Source: Endozoicomonas gorgoniicola (GTDB lineage Bacteria; Pseudomonadota; Gammaproteobacteria; Pseudomonadales; Endozoicomonadaceae). From it: 64,000 nt of DNA. The DNA lies in the NCBI RefSeq assembly GCF_025562715.2, contig NZ_JAPFCC010000001.1, positions 3,242,501-3,306,500 of the forward strand. The letters run 5' to 3'. The notes under the pieces are model-generated. The model did no database searches. It saw only the letters and a program-made list of their open reading frames with translations, and was not told where the DNA came from. Positions 44,800-53,747 of this stretch are shown here, in pieces (the stretch's first letter is position 1; each line of letters starts with the position of its first letter). The position numbers and the translations under genes were made by a program.

Positions 44800-46890
44800 A
44801 TGAAGTCTGTCGCTCTTCAATATCTCTTCATCTCCAGTGTATCCCTGTCCCACTCTGCTTATGCTGCAAGTTGCGGCTCTGATATAATGTCCAGTTGCAC
44901 AATCGACGTTTCGAAATCAGCGAAAGGGACACTTTATACGGTCAAAGATGGGGCCAGCGGACAGCTGACCCTGACGGGGTTTCAGGAAGCATTGTACAGG
45001 GGATCTGTATTGCGCTTTGAGGGTGATTCTTCTGCTATGACGGTCAAGATACTGCCGGAAGCACAATTATCAGCTGATTACGATGCTATTGAGATTACGG
45101 AAGGAGCCAAAACAGGGATTATTACAATACAGGGTAAGGTTAACTCCCGCTTTCAGCACGCCCTGAATGTCCATGCAGGAAGCCAGCACCAAAAAATCCA
45201 GATAGACCAGAATGCTGTACTCAGTAATCAGTCCCCCTATCATCCAGCTGTACATATTGATAATACGGCTACAGGCGAATTGCTATTCAACGGAAAGGGG
45301 GAATCAGAACAGAGTAATGTTCTGATGTATTCAACGGACCCAAACCACCTCTGGGGTATGGATAAACTTCCGGCAGGCATTCACAAATTAGTGATGCCAG
45401 ACACTGCCGAGCTGGATTCTTCAAAAAGCCCTCTAGTGCTCGGAAATAAAGAACATGTGTTGATTAGTGATACGCCATCGTCCTGGTGTTTTGCAGATGA
45501 CTCTGTCATCCGGATGGATGCCAGTTTTTTGCCGGGAAACTATATAGAAGGGACAGCACTGATTGAAGGCTCAGACATCGTTTTTGGCAAAAACAGTAAA
45601 CTGTTCTTCAAAGGTTTACCGCCAATAGGAAAAACATTCACGTTATTTTCAGCGACAGGTCAACTGATTCCTCCCGAGGTGATTTCAGCCAATCTATTCT
45701 GGATAGTAGTTACAGAACTAACGACAAAACCCAACCATTTCAACATCACCTTTGTTGCACGCAATGACAAGGTAGTAATTAACGACCTTCAATCTATGGG
45801 ACTTTCCCATAATCAGGCTCTGGTCGTGCTTAACAGTTACAAATATGCGCCACAGGCTGTGAAAAAAGAAATAAACCGTCGCATAAATGATAACAGTTAC
45901 AAATATGCGCCACAGACTGTGCAAAAAGAAATAAACCGTCGCATAAATGATAACAATGCCCTGAAGGCCCTGGCAGAAGAACTTACTCCCCGGCTGGCAC
46001 ACACAGGTACCATTGTCCTCGATATGAGCCGTAAAACCAGTTCAGTGGTTGACAACAGACTGGCTCTTATCCAATCGAAAAATACTGGTGTTAATACTGG
46101 CGATAACATGTCGGGCAGGCATTTCTGGTTAGAGGCTTCAGGCTCCAAAGCTGAACTGAAAAGCCATCAGGACGATCCCGGCTATGATGCCAAACAGTAC
46201 GGTATTACCCTGGGTTATGACCACGATCTGCCCGACACGGAGCATCTGGTTGGCGTTGTATTTGCCTACCGCAAAAGTGACGGGGATTTTGCTGCCGGTA
46301 ACAAGATCGATACCAGAGCGTGGCAGCTGGGAATCTACGGCAACGTCAATATGAACACTTTCGGTCTGGAACCCCAGTTTATTTACACCAGAGCCAGGCA
46401 CAGCAGCAAACGAAGGTTTAACAGACAGGAGGATAAAGCGGATTACAATGGCAACGCCTATAGTTTTCGCATGCTTGCCTGGTGGCCAATGCCGATACAG
46501 CCTCTGGCCGGTTTGAACATAACTCACGTCAGCACCGATAAACATCATTTCAGGCTGACGGATCAACAAATACAGAGTACCAGCCAAACAGCCTATGAAG
46601 CAGGCGTGGGTGCTCGCTATTTTCCTAACCGAGCTGGTTTTTCGCCCAAGGCGCAGGTGATGCTCTGGTACAACTTCTCTAATGATTCACTGGATACCCA
46701 TTATCGCATCGGCAACGGTCCGGTATCAGTCGTATCACAAAGCCGTGATAAGCAGCCTCTGAGTCTGTCGGGATTACTTGGGTTTGATTATACCAGCGGA
46801 CAAATTACTTCAGGCTGTGATATCAATGGTGTTTATCGAAAGAACTTCAGCGACATGGGGTTCAGCTGCCGCTTCCAGTATGACTTTTAG
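44800..46890 (+). CDS. Autotransporter (type V secretion) protein
   Basis: A 696-residue protein with a signal peptide ending near AYA (about 22). The passenger to about residue 400 has a beta-helix-like composition (ITEGAKTGIITIQGKVNS). The C-terminal roughly 270-residue autotransporter beta-barrel starts near FWLEASGSKAELKSHQ and ends with aromatic FQYDF, the outer-membrane assembly signal. A 60-bp in-frame tandem duplication lies at the junction. The ATG at 44800 is preferred over a GTG 9 bp upstream. It is 11 bp from the nuclease gene, so probably one operon. Confidence 0.88.
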   Translation: MKSVALQYLFISSVSLSHSAYAASCGSDIMSSCTIDVSKSAKGTLYTVKDGASGQLTLTGFQEALYRGSVLRFEGDSSAMTVKILPEAQLSADYDAIEITEGAKTGIITIQGKVNSRFQHALNVHAGSQHQKIQIDQNAVLSNQSPYHPAVHIDNTATGELLFNGKGESEQSNVLMYSTDPNHLWGMDKLPAGIHKLVMPDTAELDSSKSPLVLGNKEHVLISDTPSSWCFADDSVIRMDASFLPGNYIEGTALIEGSDIVFGKNSKLFFKGLPPIGKTFTLFSATGQLIPPEVISANLFWIVVTELTTKPNHFNITFVARNDKVVINDLQSMGLSHNQALVVLNSYKYAPQAVKKEINRRINDNSYKYAPQTVQKEINRRINDNNALKALAEELTPRLAHTGTIVLDMSRKTSSVVDNRLALIQSKNTGVNTGDNMSGRHFWLEASGSKAELKSHQDDPGYDAKQYGITLGYDHDLPDTEHLVGVVFAYRKSDGDFAAGNKIDTRAWQLGIYGNVNMNTFGLEPQFIYTRARHSSKRRFNRQEDKADYNGNAYSFRMLAWWPMPIQPLAGLNITHVSTDKHHFRLTDQQIQSTSQTAYEAGVGARYFPNRAGFSPKAQVMLWYNFSNDSLDTHYRIGNGPVSVVSQSRDKQPLSLSGLLGFDYTSGQITSGCDINGVYRKNFSDMGFSCRFQYDF
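45831..45950. repeat. 60-bp in-frame tandem duplication in autotransporter gene
   Basis: Units 45831-45890 and 45891-45950 differ at two positions. They encode two copies of a 20-residue segment (NSYKYAPQAVKKEINRRIND and a variant with T and Q at two sites) in the helical linker before the beta-barrel. Confidence 0.95.
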
Positions 46891-46901
46891 GAGAATTTAC
46901 G

Positions 46902-48887
46902 ATGTTCAGGCTTTTTTCCTATGACATTCTGCTTTCAGGTAGCCTGCTGGCAGCGTTGGCACAACCGCCCGCCATTGCCCAGGTGCCTTATCGAATACAT
47001 GATGTGCAGGGTAGCGGTGGAGAGAGTCCCCACAAAGGCGAAAGAGTCAGTATAGAAGGTATACTAACCGGTTTTTACAGCAAAGGTAGAAAAAGCCCTT
47101 ACGGTTTTTTCCTGCAGGAACCTAAAGAGCGGGAAGATGATGATGACAAAACATCAGAAGGAGTATTTGTCTATTTCCCCAAGGAATGGGAGCAGGTAAA
47201 ACAAAATGACCTGGTTCAGGTAAATGGCACGGTTAAGGAGTATTACGGTGAGACACAAATCAGTAAGATCGAAGGCAATGCCATTATTAAGCCAGCTGGT
47301 GAGCATAGCTTTACGGTCAGTACACCGAAAATTCCCGCAGAGCGTGACTTTCAATCCGGGGAAATGGAACGTAACGAAGGCATGACGGTGGTTGTTGATG
47401 GCGTCATTACCCGCTCCTACGGTTATGATTATGATGCCTTTCGCAATAACATGGTTCTGGCAAAATCCCTTCAGTTTAATCCTACCCAAAAGTACCGCCC
47501 CACCAGCGTTGAAGCTGAAGCTCTGGTCAAAACCAACGCCAAAAATCGTATTGTCCTTGAAGAATCTGGAGGCCAGATCAAAGGTGAAATCGGCTACTAC
47601 CCTCAATTCAACCCACAAACCTACCCACTGCGAGTCAGTAGTCAGGTCAGAGACATAAAAGGAATCCTAGCCTATGCCTATCGTAAATACTTTCTGGTAA
47701 TGAATGAAGCCTGGGGTGACAACAATGTTCAACAACCAGACAATGACTCACTGATACGTGCTCCCAAACCGGCATCAAGAAAGAATAACGATGATCTTCG
47801 TATTGCCGGTTTTAACCTATTGAACTTTTTCACCGATGCTATGGTCGAAGGGGCACCACAAACCACCTATGCAGGGGGAAATCGAGGTGCTAAAACTATT
47901 GCTGAAGGTGTGTTGCAGCGCCAGAAACTGGCTGAAGCCATCCGGCTGATGGATGCTGATGCCATAGGATTTCTGGAAGTAGGTAACAACGGCAAAACGG
48001 ATAAATCCTCGATAGCCAACCTGGTTCGCTACCTCAACAGCCGACAGCCCGACAAAAATTTGCATTATCAGTATGTTTATCCGGAGGGGGACTCTTCTAT
48101 GGGTACTGATGCTATTTCGGTAGGTCTTATCTATCGCCCTGCTTTTCTGAAAGCATCAGGTTCGCCGGTACTCCTCCCTATGCCACGGGAAGTTAAGGTT
48201 GAACTTGAAACCGATGAGGGATCTTCGATTATCGGGCAACGCAGCACATTAATACAGAAGTTCTGTCGTAAAGATCAGGACGACTTTTGTTTTACCCTGG
48301 CTGTCAATCATTTCAAATCCAAAGGCTGCAGAGGTTGTGTGGATGACCCGGTTGATGAGAAAGGCAAATCCTATGGCGGCATTCAGGCGTGTTGCAATAA
48401 TCTGAGAGTGTCTGCCGCCTACTGGCTGGGGGAATATTTCAAAACCCACACCAACCCGGAAGAGGACTCTGTTTTACTGATCGGGGATTTTAATGCCTAC
48501 GCACAGGAAGACCCGGTTTATTTGCTGACAGCCTCGGAGATTGATGAATCGGAAAATGTCAAAACATCCAGTTCTGCAAAGGTTGAGGGTTCAGAAGGTG
48601 AAATACCTCTCGGTAAGGTACTCACAGAAGGTTATGGGTATAAATCCCTTCTCACCGAAGGAGACACATTCAGCTACAGCTATGGCGGAGCACTGGGAAG
48701 TCTTGATCATGCCCTGGCCAGTGCCGGGCTGGAGGAAAAAGTAGTTCAGGCATTTGACTGGCATATAAACTCTCTGGAAAACTCTTTGTTTGAATATCCA
48801 GACAAGTATTCCGGCGATTTGCCAAAAGTGCCGGGCCAATACAGTTCCAGTGACCATGATCCTGTGATTATCGATATAAGACGATAA
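46902..48887 (+). CDS. ExeM/NucH-type secreted endonuclease
   Basis: A 661-residue exported protein with signal peptide (LLAALAQPPAIAQ) and an N-terminal OB-fold-like domain (about 35-240: VSIEGILTGFYSKG, VQVNGTVKEYYGET). The endonuclease/exonuclease/phosphatase domain follows: IAGFNLLNFF, AIGFLEV (metal Glu), LAVNHFKSKGC, LIGDFNAYAQED and the final SSDHDPVI with catalytic His. It matches the ExeM/NucH extracellular DNase group. AGGAG precedes the ATG. Likely degrades extracellular DNA and is co-expressed with the autotransporter; it lacks a visible C-terminal GlyGly-CTERM anchor. Confidence 0.88.
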   Translation: MFRLFSYDILLSGSLLAALAQPPAIAQVPYRIHDVQGSGGESPHKGERVSIEGILTGFYSKGRKSPYGFFLQEPKEREDDDDKTSEGVFVYFPKEWEQVKQNDLVQVNGTVKEYYGETQISKIEGNAIIKPAGEHSFTVSTPKIPAERDFQSGEMERNEGMTVVVDGVITRSYGYDYDAFRNNMVLAKSLQFNPTQKYRPTSVEAEALVKTNAKNRIVLEESGGQIKGEIGYYPQFNPQTYPLRVSSQVRDIKGILAYAYRKYFLVMNEAWGDNNVQQPDNDSLIRAPKPASRKNNDDLRIAGFNLLNFFTDAMVEGAPQTTYAGGNRGAKTIAEGVLQRQKLAEAIRLMDADAIGFLEVGNNGKTDKSSIANLVRYLNSRQPDKNLHYQYVYPEGDSSMGTDAISVGLIYRPAFLKASGSPVLLPMPREVKVELETDEGSSIIGQRSTLIQKFCRKDQDDFCFTLAVNHFKSKGCRGCVDDPVDEKGKSYGGIQACCNNLRVSAAYWLGEYFKTHTNPEEDSVLLIGDFNAYAQEDPVYLLTASEIDESENVKTSSSAKVEGSEGEIPLGKVLTEGYGYKSLLTEGDTFSYSYGGALGSLDHALASAGLEEKVVQAFDWHINSLENSLFEYPDKYSGDLPKVPGQYSSSDHDPVIIDIRR

Positions 48888-48897
48888 ATAATCACTT

Positions 48898-48927
48898 AAC
48901 CCCATACAGTGATTGCTTTATGGGGTT
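48898..48927 (+). terminator. Terminator after the nuclease gene
   Basis: A 9-bp perfect stem AACCCCATA/TATGGGGTT with a 12-nt loop, 11 bp after the stop. Confidence 0.65.
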
Positions 48928-48950
48928 CAGTACTAGCAACGTTTACGCCA

Positions 48951-49160
48951 ACATGAACAAATGGAAATTCAAGCCCATCGATCGGAACACGCCCCGTTCT
49001 TTTCCCTGCCAGTATTCATGATTACCTTCCTGAAGATCACATGGCTCGGTTTGTTGTCGACGTTGTTGAGCATTTGGACTTGACTAAACTCATTAAATCC
49101 TACCGGAGCTCGGGTTCAAAGGAGTGGCATCCGGCTATAATGGTGCCATTGCTTTATCCA
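48951..49160 (+). pseudogene. N-terminal fragment of an IS1182-type transposase
   Basis: The frame DYLPEDHMARFVVDVVEHLD followed by YRSSGSKEWHPAIMV is the standard N-terminus of IS1182-family DDE transposases. Upstream residues (KFKPIDRNTPRSF) are in another frame, so a frameshift is present, and the match stops at about 49150. A dead relic. Confidence 0.7.
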
Positions 49161-49570
49161 TTACCAACCAAAGAAATAAATAGATTCCAGACCACCAATG
49201 ATACAGCACCCAGCCAAAAGTAAATTCTGGATACCAGATACTGATACGCTTGTAAATCTTCACACCCAGCCTGAGGAACTGTTTCACTGTTAAAAATTTC
49301 TGTTTTCTTAAGCGTGCCAAAAGGAGCCATACTCTTGCATGCACCCCAGAATAGTTGACTTTCCAGTGGTGTTCTGTAAGAAAGTCCACTCTCATTTTGC
49401 TCACTGCTCTCGCTGACATAGACAGCATTTATTCCCATATCGTTATAGTATTCAGCATCATCGTTTTCGATGTTCAGCGAATCTACCAAACCAAGCATTT
49501 TGACTGGTGTTTCCTGAGAATCATTGGCATACAGATACTCTACGTCACGACAACTACCCTCTGACTGCAA
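49154..49570 (-). CDS. Hypothetical protein with C-terminal membrane helix
   Basis: An open minus-strand frame of 138 codons between the IS1182 relic and the traN remnant. It ends in a hydrophobic helix (IYFWLGAVSLVVWNLFISLV). The first 15 codons overlap traN-like sequence, so a later start such as the ATG at 49498 is more likely. No family recognised and no strong ribosome site; it may be spurious. Confidence 0.35.
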   Translation of the reverse strand: MQSEGSCRDVEYLYANDSQETPVKMLGLVDSLNIENDDAEYYNDMGINAVYVSESSEQNESGLSYRTPLESQLFWGACKSMAPFGTLKKTEIFNSETVPQAGCEDLQAYQYLVSRIYFWLGAVSLVVWNLFISLVGNG

Positions 49571-51073
49571 AACAGCAAGAGCAGAAGCTGACTGTTTTTA
49601 TTACAAGACCACAACCACACAACAGCCTCCCGATAACTGCGCCCAGTTCGCCAACAATCCTGATTGTGAATTTCTCAGCAGCCGATGTCTGGGAGACTCT
49701 CCATCACAAAAATATGGCACCTGCTACACCTCGGAAGACCGCTACGACTGTGGGTATACCGGTTCACTAAATCGCATCGGTATTGAAGAAAGCATTCACT
49801 GTGAAGGCCAACCCATGAAGTGCATGTTAGGAGAATGCCAGGCGGATATTACCGACGCTGATAATACGGATTTTGCCAGTGCGGTCAGTGGACTCCACGC
49901 CGCAAAACATATGGCCCACGATATGGAGTGCGACCCTTATGAGGGCGGCTGCCAGATATTCAGCGGTAAAGCCTGTACCTGCAAAAAGGTATTTTCAATA
50001 TGGTGGACTGCTGCAACCTGCCCACCAATGTCAATTTTGGAAGCTACCTGAACCTGCTGTTGATGGGCTATTTGTTCGATAAGTCTGCAATCCATCTTCA
50101 ATCGAACTACCCCAACCAGTTAACCGGCCAGTACCAGAAAATGCGGGAACCTTTGATGCAGGGCATCAACAAACTCAGCCAACCCGCAAAAAATCTATGG
50201 TCAAACGTGGGAAAGAGTTGGGACAAGCTCTCCAAAAAACTATGGCCAACACCGGCTGAAGTCCACACGCAAACCGCTACAGCCCAACCTATTGCCGGAG
50301 AGCTGTCGCAAGAAGCGCAGTCATCTCTGTTGGGCAATATGCAGCAACAACTCATGCGAAAAATGGCCGAAGTCGTCCAAAAAATACTGGGAGAAGACGC
50401 TACCAACCTGTTGTTCCGAACAGCAGGCAATAACCTGGCCTCACAGGGCGGACAACTCAGTCAGCAAGCTCTGATTATGAATCCAGCCATTACTTCAGCG
50501 ATCAGTGCCGTTACCATGCTCTACACCGCCTACACCATGACCAAACTCATCATCCAGATCACCAACAAATGTGAAGACGAAGAGTTTGAACTGGCAGCAA
50601 AGCGGGAAATGAAAAACTGTCATAAGGTCGGCAGCTACAGAAAGTCCAAATTACTGGGACTCAGCAGCATGAGCTTCAACAGCTACTGCTGCTTCAACTC
50701 ACCACTATCACGCATTCTGCAGGTACAAATCAGACAGCAGTTAAACATGGGCTGGGGTTCCGCCAAACATCCGGATTGTTCTGGTATCACTCCCGAGGTT
50801 TTACAAGCGGTCGACTGGAACCAAATTGATCTGAGCGAATGGCTGGCACTGCTGAAGCTGCAAAACAAGTTGCCGGAACTGAATGCCGATACACTGAAGC
50901 AGCTCAACTTGGAAAGGCTGACAGGTAAAGGCTCACGGCTGGATTTTAATGAACAGCGGGAGGATAGCAGGCAGCGGTTGGAGGTTCGATATAAGAATCT
51001 TAAGCCAGAGCACCTTAATCATTTCCAGAGTGAAAAAGCGCTCAACCTTCGCTCTCGAACCAATCACCGCTGA
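49518..51073 (+). pseudogene. traN: traN remnant (mating-pair stabilisation)
   Basis: Cysteine-rich plus-strand sequence in two frames: 49518-49999 (DNCAQFANNPDCEFLSSRC, YTSEDRYDCGY) and 50000-51073 (MVDCCNLPTNVN, YCCFNSPLSRILQVQIRQQL, WGSAKHPDCSG). Together these match the TraN C-terminal half, an outer-membrane adhesin of F-type conjugation. A one-base frameshift near 50000 and loss of the N-terminus make it a pseudogene. It lies downstream of the traU relic, as in F-type operons where the order is traU, trbC, traN. Confidence 0.8.
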
Positions 51074-51143
51074 GTCAGGCAATGGTTCTATCTTGACAAA
51101 AACAGGGTCTCAAACCACAATTGCTTCATACCAGTCGTCCCAC

Positions 51144-51160
51144 GTCCTAGGACATAGGAC
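51144..51160. promoter_or_regulatory. Candidate operator of the wHTH/nucleotidyltransferase pair
   Basis: GTCCTAGGAC is a perfect 10-bp palindrome at 51144-51153 and the 7-mer TAGGACA is repeated directly at 51148-51161. It lies about 20 bp upstream of the gene, between a TTGACA at about 51092 and the AGGGAG ribosome site, so it is well placed for autorepression. Confidence 0.45.
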
Positions 51161-51180
51161 ATGCCAGCAAAGGGAGCAAC

Positions 51181-51801
51181 ATGAAAGGTCAGGATATCGG
51201 TTTATTGTTAAAACTCTACTGCCTAAGCCTTGGAGAAAATCAGTCGGTCATCCCTATTCCAGCGGGTCAATGGCAGGACTGGAGTGTGGAACAAGAAAAT
51301 AGTGCAGAGTCTTCTTCTCCTGATGCCGTTGATTCTTACGGGGTTCGTACGCTGGCTCAAATGACCGGTATCAGTAAATCTCAGGTTAATCTGGCATTAA
51401 ATCGCTGCTATAGCGTGGGGCTGGCAAAAAAAGACCGTCGATCAGGTACTCCTTCGGTGAACCGAAAGTCCCTGTTTGAGTTTATTGTTTATGGTTTAAA
51501 ATTTGTTTTCCCTGCCTCACCGGGTGCAGTAACACGAGGAATTACTACTTCGCTGGTTGCTCCTGTTTTTGATAATGAACTCATGAGTGCCGGAGAGCTG
51601 GTTCCTGTCTGGCCCGATGCCCGTGGGCTCAGCAAAGGTCAGGGGATTGAGCCGCTGTTTAAATCCGCTACCTACGCTATCCGTAAAGACCCTGCTCTTT
51701 ACGTGTTACTGGCTCTGGTGGATGCTATTCGTATGGGGCAACCCAGAGAGCGAAACCTTGCCATCCACAGGCTGGAAAACTATTTGGGTCTGGCAAAATG
51801 A
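51181..51801 (+). CDS. Winged-helix DNA-binding protein (antitoxin-like)
   Basis: A 206-residue protein with a helix-turn-helix (YGVRTLAQMTGISKSQVNLALNRCYSVGLAK, about residues 53-85), then a region FPASPGAVTRGITTSLVAPVF and a helical C-terminus. The pattern of a winged-helix gene overlapping a nucleotidyltransferase gene by ATGA is typical of AbiE-like and MenT-type toxin-antitoxin pairs, in which the first protein represses the operon. Strong ribosome site GGGAG. Specific family not certain. Confidence 0.7.
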   Translation: MKGQDIGLLLKLYCLSLGENQSVIPIPAGQWQDWSVEQENSAESSSPDAVDSYGVRTLAQMTGISKSQVNLALNRCYSVGLAKKDRRSGTPSVNRKSLFEFIVYGLKFVFPASPGAVTRGITTSLVAPVFDNELMSAGELVPVWPDARGLSKGQGIEPLFKSATYAIRKDPALYVLLALVDAIRMGQPRERNLAIHRLENYLGLAK

Positions 51802-52196
51802 GCCAAGCCAATCAACACCAACAGATGCTTATTCGTGTCGCCACCGCACTGGGGGCTGACCTCTTGCAGCAAATGGCTTTTGTGGGAGGTTGCACCACCG
51901 GGTTATTGCTTACCGATGCTTTCAGTCTGGAGCAGGTGCGTCATACTGATGACGTAGACCTGATTGTCCATGTAATGGGGTACGCTTCTTTTGCCGACTT
52001 ACAGGCTGCATTGCAACAAAAAGGGTTCTGTCATAGTACCGTAGAAGGAGATCCTCTCTGCGCTATGAGACTGGGCGAGATGAGAGTGGATTTCATGCCC
52101 GACGATGCAAGCATTCTTGGGTTTTCAAACCGTTGGTATCCGGATGCTCTGTCTACGTCAGAACCCTACCCCCTTTCGGATAACATCATTAAGTAG
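51798..52196 (+). pseudogene. Nucleotidyltransferase toxin-like gene, 3' truncated
   Basis: The 132-codon frame has FVGGCTTGLLLTDA and RHTDDVDLIV, the G-G-x-T/S and D-x-D motifs of the AbiEii/MNT nucleotidyltransferase superfamily. It ends YPLSDNIIK just before IS30 debris; relatives have roughly 100 more residues, so the C-terminus is lost. It overlaps the upstream winged-helix gene by 4 bp. Likely a broken toxin or abortive-infection component. Confidence 0.68.
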
Positions 52197-52288
52197 TCAT
52201 GCATACGAAATCATATATTCCTGACCGACCCCATCAAAAACTCGCTTTACCTCTTTCTCAAAGCCTCTGAAATTCACAATTCCTGAAT

Positions 52289-52570
52289 TCAAGTCATAAG
52301 TGCATAACCCATGACTTTTCTTGCATCTATTCCAGTTGACTCTTTAAATGCCTCATAAGGAGTCTTGTAGCCCAGGCACTTTCTTGGCCTGTTGTTCAGC
52401 TTATCCACTGCAATGATGACATCTTTTTCTGTCACGCCATTAAGCTCCATCGACTTGGGGAAATACTGCCTTAGCAAACCATTAGCATTCTCATTCTGGC
52501 CTCTTTCCCAAGAATGGTAGGGGGCAGCAAAGTAGCTGTCACATTTCCTGAATTCAAGTAATAAGTGCAT
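52289..52570 (-). pseudogene. IS30-family transposase C-terminal fragment 1
   Basis: Encodes the final part of an IS30 DDE domain (YHSWERGQNENANGLLRQYF, LNNRPRKCLGYKTPYE). It is a separate, diverged copy of the segment in the neighbouring fragment, in the same orientation. The element end CTGAATTCAAGT is repeated at about 52282 and 52544. Confidence 0.8.
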
Positions 52571-53024
52571 AACCCATTAACTTTCTCACATTGACTCCCG
52601 TAAGTTCTTCAAAGACTTCATAGGGAGTCCTAAATCCGAGACACTTTCTTGGTCTGTTGTTCAGCTTGTCAACAGCACTGAAAACCTGATCTTCGGTCAC
52701 CTTATCCAGCTCCATTGATTTCAGAAAATATTGCCTGAGTAACCCATTGGCATTCTCATTCTGCCCTCGCTCCCAAGAGTGGTAAGGCTTTGCGAAATAA
52801 CTGTCGCGGGATATGGCTTTTGAAACGGCCTCATGCTCAAAAAACTCCTTACCATTGTCGTATGTTAGCGTCTTGATGAACTTGTCCAGAGGCTTCAAAA
52901 GCTTAATCATAGCGTTTTTGACATCCTTAGCTTTCTTCCCTGGCTGAGGCATGGCAAGCCGTAGCTTTGACTTCCTGTCATCCATTGTCAGGATGTTAGA
53001 CGACAAGCTGAGATTTTTCCTCAT
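52554..53024 (-). pseudogene. IS30-family transposase C-terminal fragment 2
   Basis: A 156-codon frame starting MRKNLSLSSNILTMDDRK with TLTYDNGKEF and YHSWERGQNENANGLL, covering two of the three catalytic positions (D and E). The N-terminal half with the DNA-binding domain is missing; at its 5' end it joins an IS21 istA fragment. Confidence 0.82.
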
Positions 53025-53314
53025 GTACCGGTTTTTGAGCTCATACTACCACCGGTATATCCCTGCTCCCTGATCTCTGCAAAGATTACGTCTGCATTCC
53101 AGACATTTTCTGCCAGTAAGGCATCAATGACGGGTTTAAAGTCATCAAGTTTGCTGGCACGTATGCCTGGCCTGCGCCTGGGTGGTGGTCCCTGTCGTTT
53201 CAGGGCACGCTTGACTGTGCTGACAGAGCAGCCAGCCTGGCTTGCAATATCTTCAAGGTAACAGCCTTTTTCTCTGGCTTGTTTTATCATGAGGTAGTCC
53301 TGTCGGTTGATCAT
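53021..53314 (-). pseudogene. IS21-family IstA N-terminal fragment
   Basis: A 97-codon frame MINRQDYLMIKQAREKGCYL with helix-turn-helix ASQAGCSVSTVKRALKRQG and the EIREQGYTGG block, which is IstA. It changes to unrelated residues after YTGGS at the IS30 junction, so it is a truncated relic. Confidence 0.8.
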
Positions 53315-53747
53315 GGCTCTTTTCTCTTAGTGCTGATAATACTTTGGAAATCGGCCATGAAGTGGTTAATTGAGAGGTCATATCAAACCGGTGATTTGGT
53401 GGTGTTTATTGCCGGAGGTAACACCAACGGAATGAACCGTTGATAATCGCCCATTCAAACAAGTGAAAAGCCAGTTTTTTTGACCCATATCGATTGCCAA
53501 AAAATATTAATTATCGATAATAGCGAATACTAAAATCCTCTAAAAACAGGAATAAAAGAACAATATTTAGACGATTGGCATTTATGGAACTGCAATAAGG
53601 CGGTAGTGTGAGCGCTTTACTGCTCTATACAAAAACAATGTTCATTAAATATCCAAATCTCCTATTTTGTAATGTCTATTAAATAGTCAATCTGGTTACC
53701 AATCGGGAAATCCTTTTATTTACAATACAAAAATTACAGGCATATTA
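53315..53747. other. AT-rich intergenic region
   Basis: No gene is supported in these roughly 430 bases. A short frame at about 53356-53442 ends GGNTNGMNR and may be a gene tail, but it is too short to call. The second half is AT-rich and should hold the promoter of the ATPase operon. Confidence 0.5.

Noticed and set aside
53356..53442. Short frame ending GGNTNGMNR, faintly like a pyruvate-kinase tail
   Set aside because: Too short and the resemblance is too vague to name.
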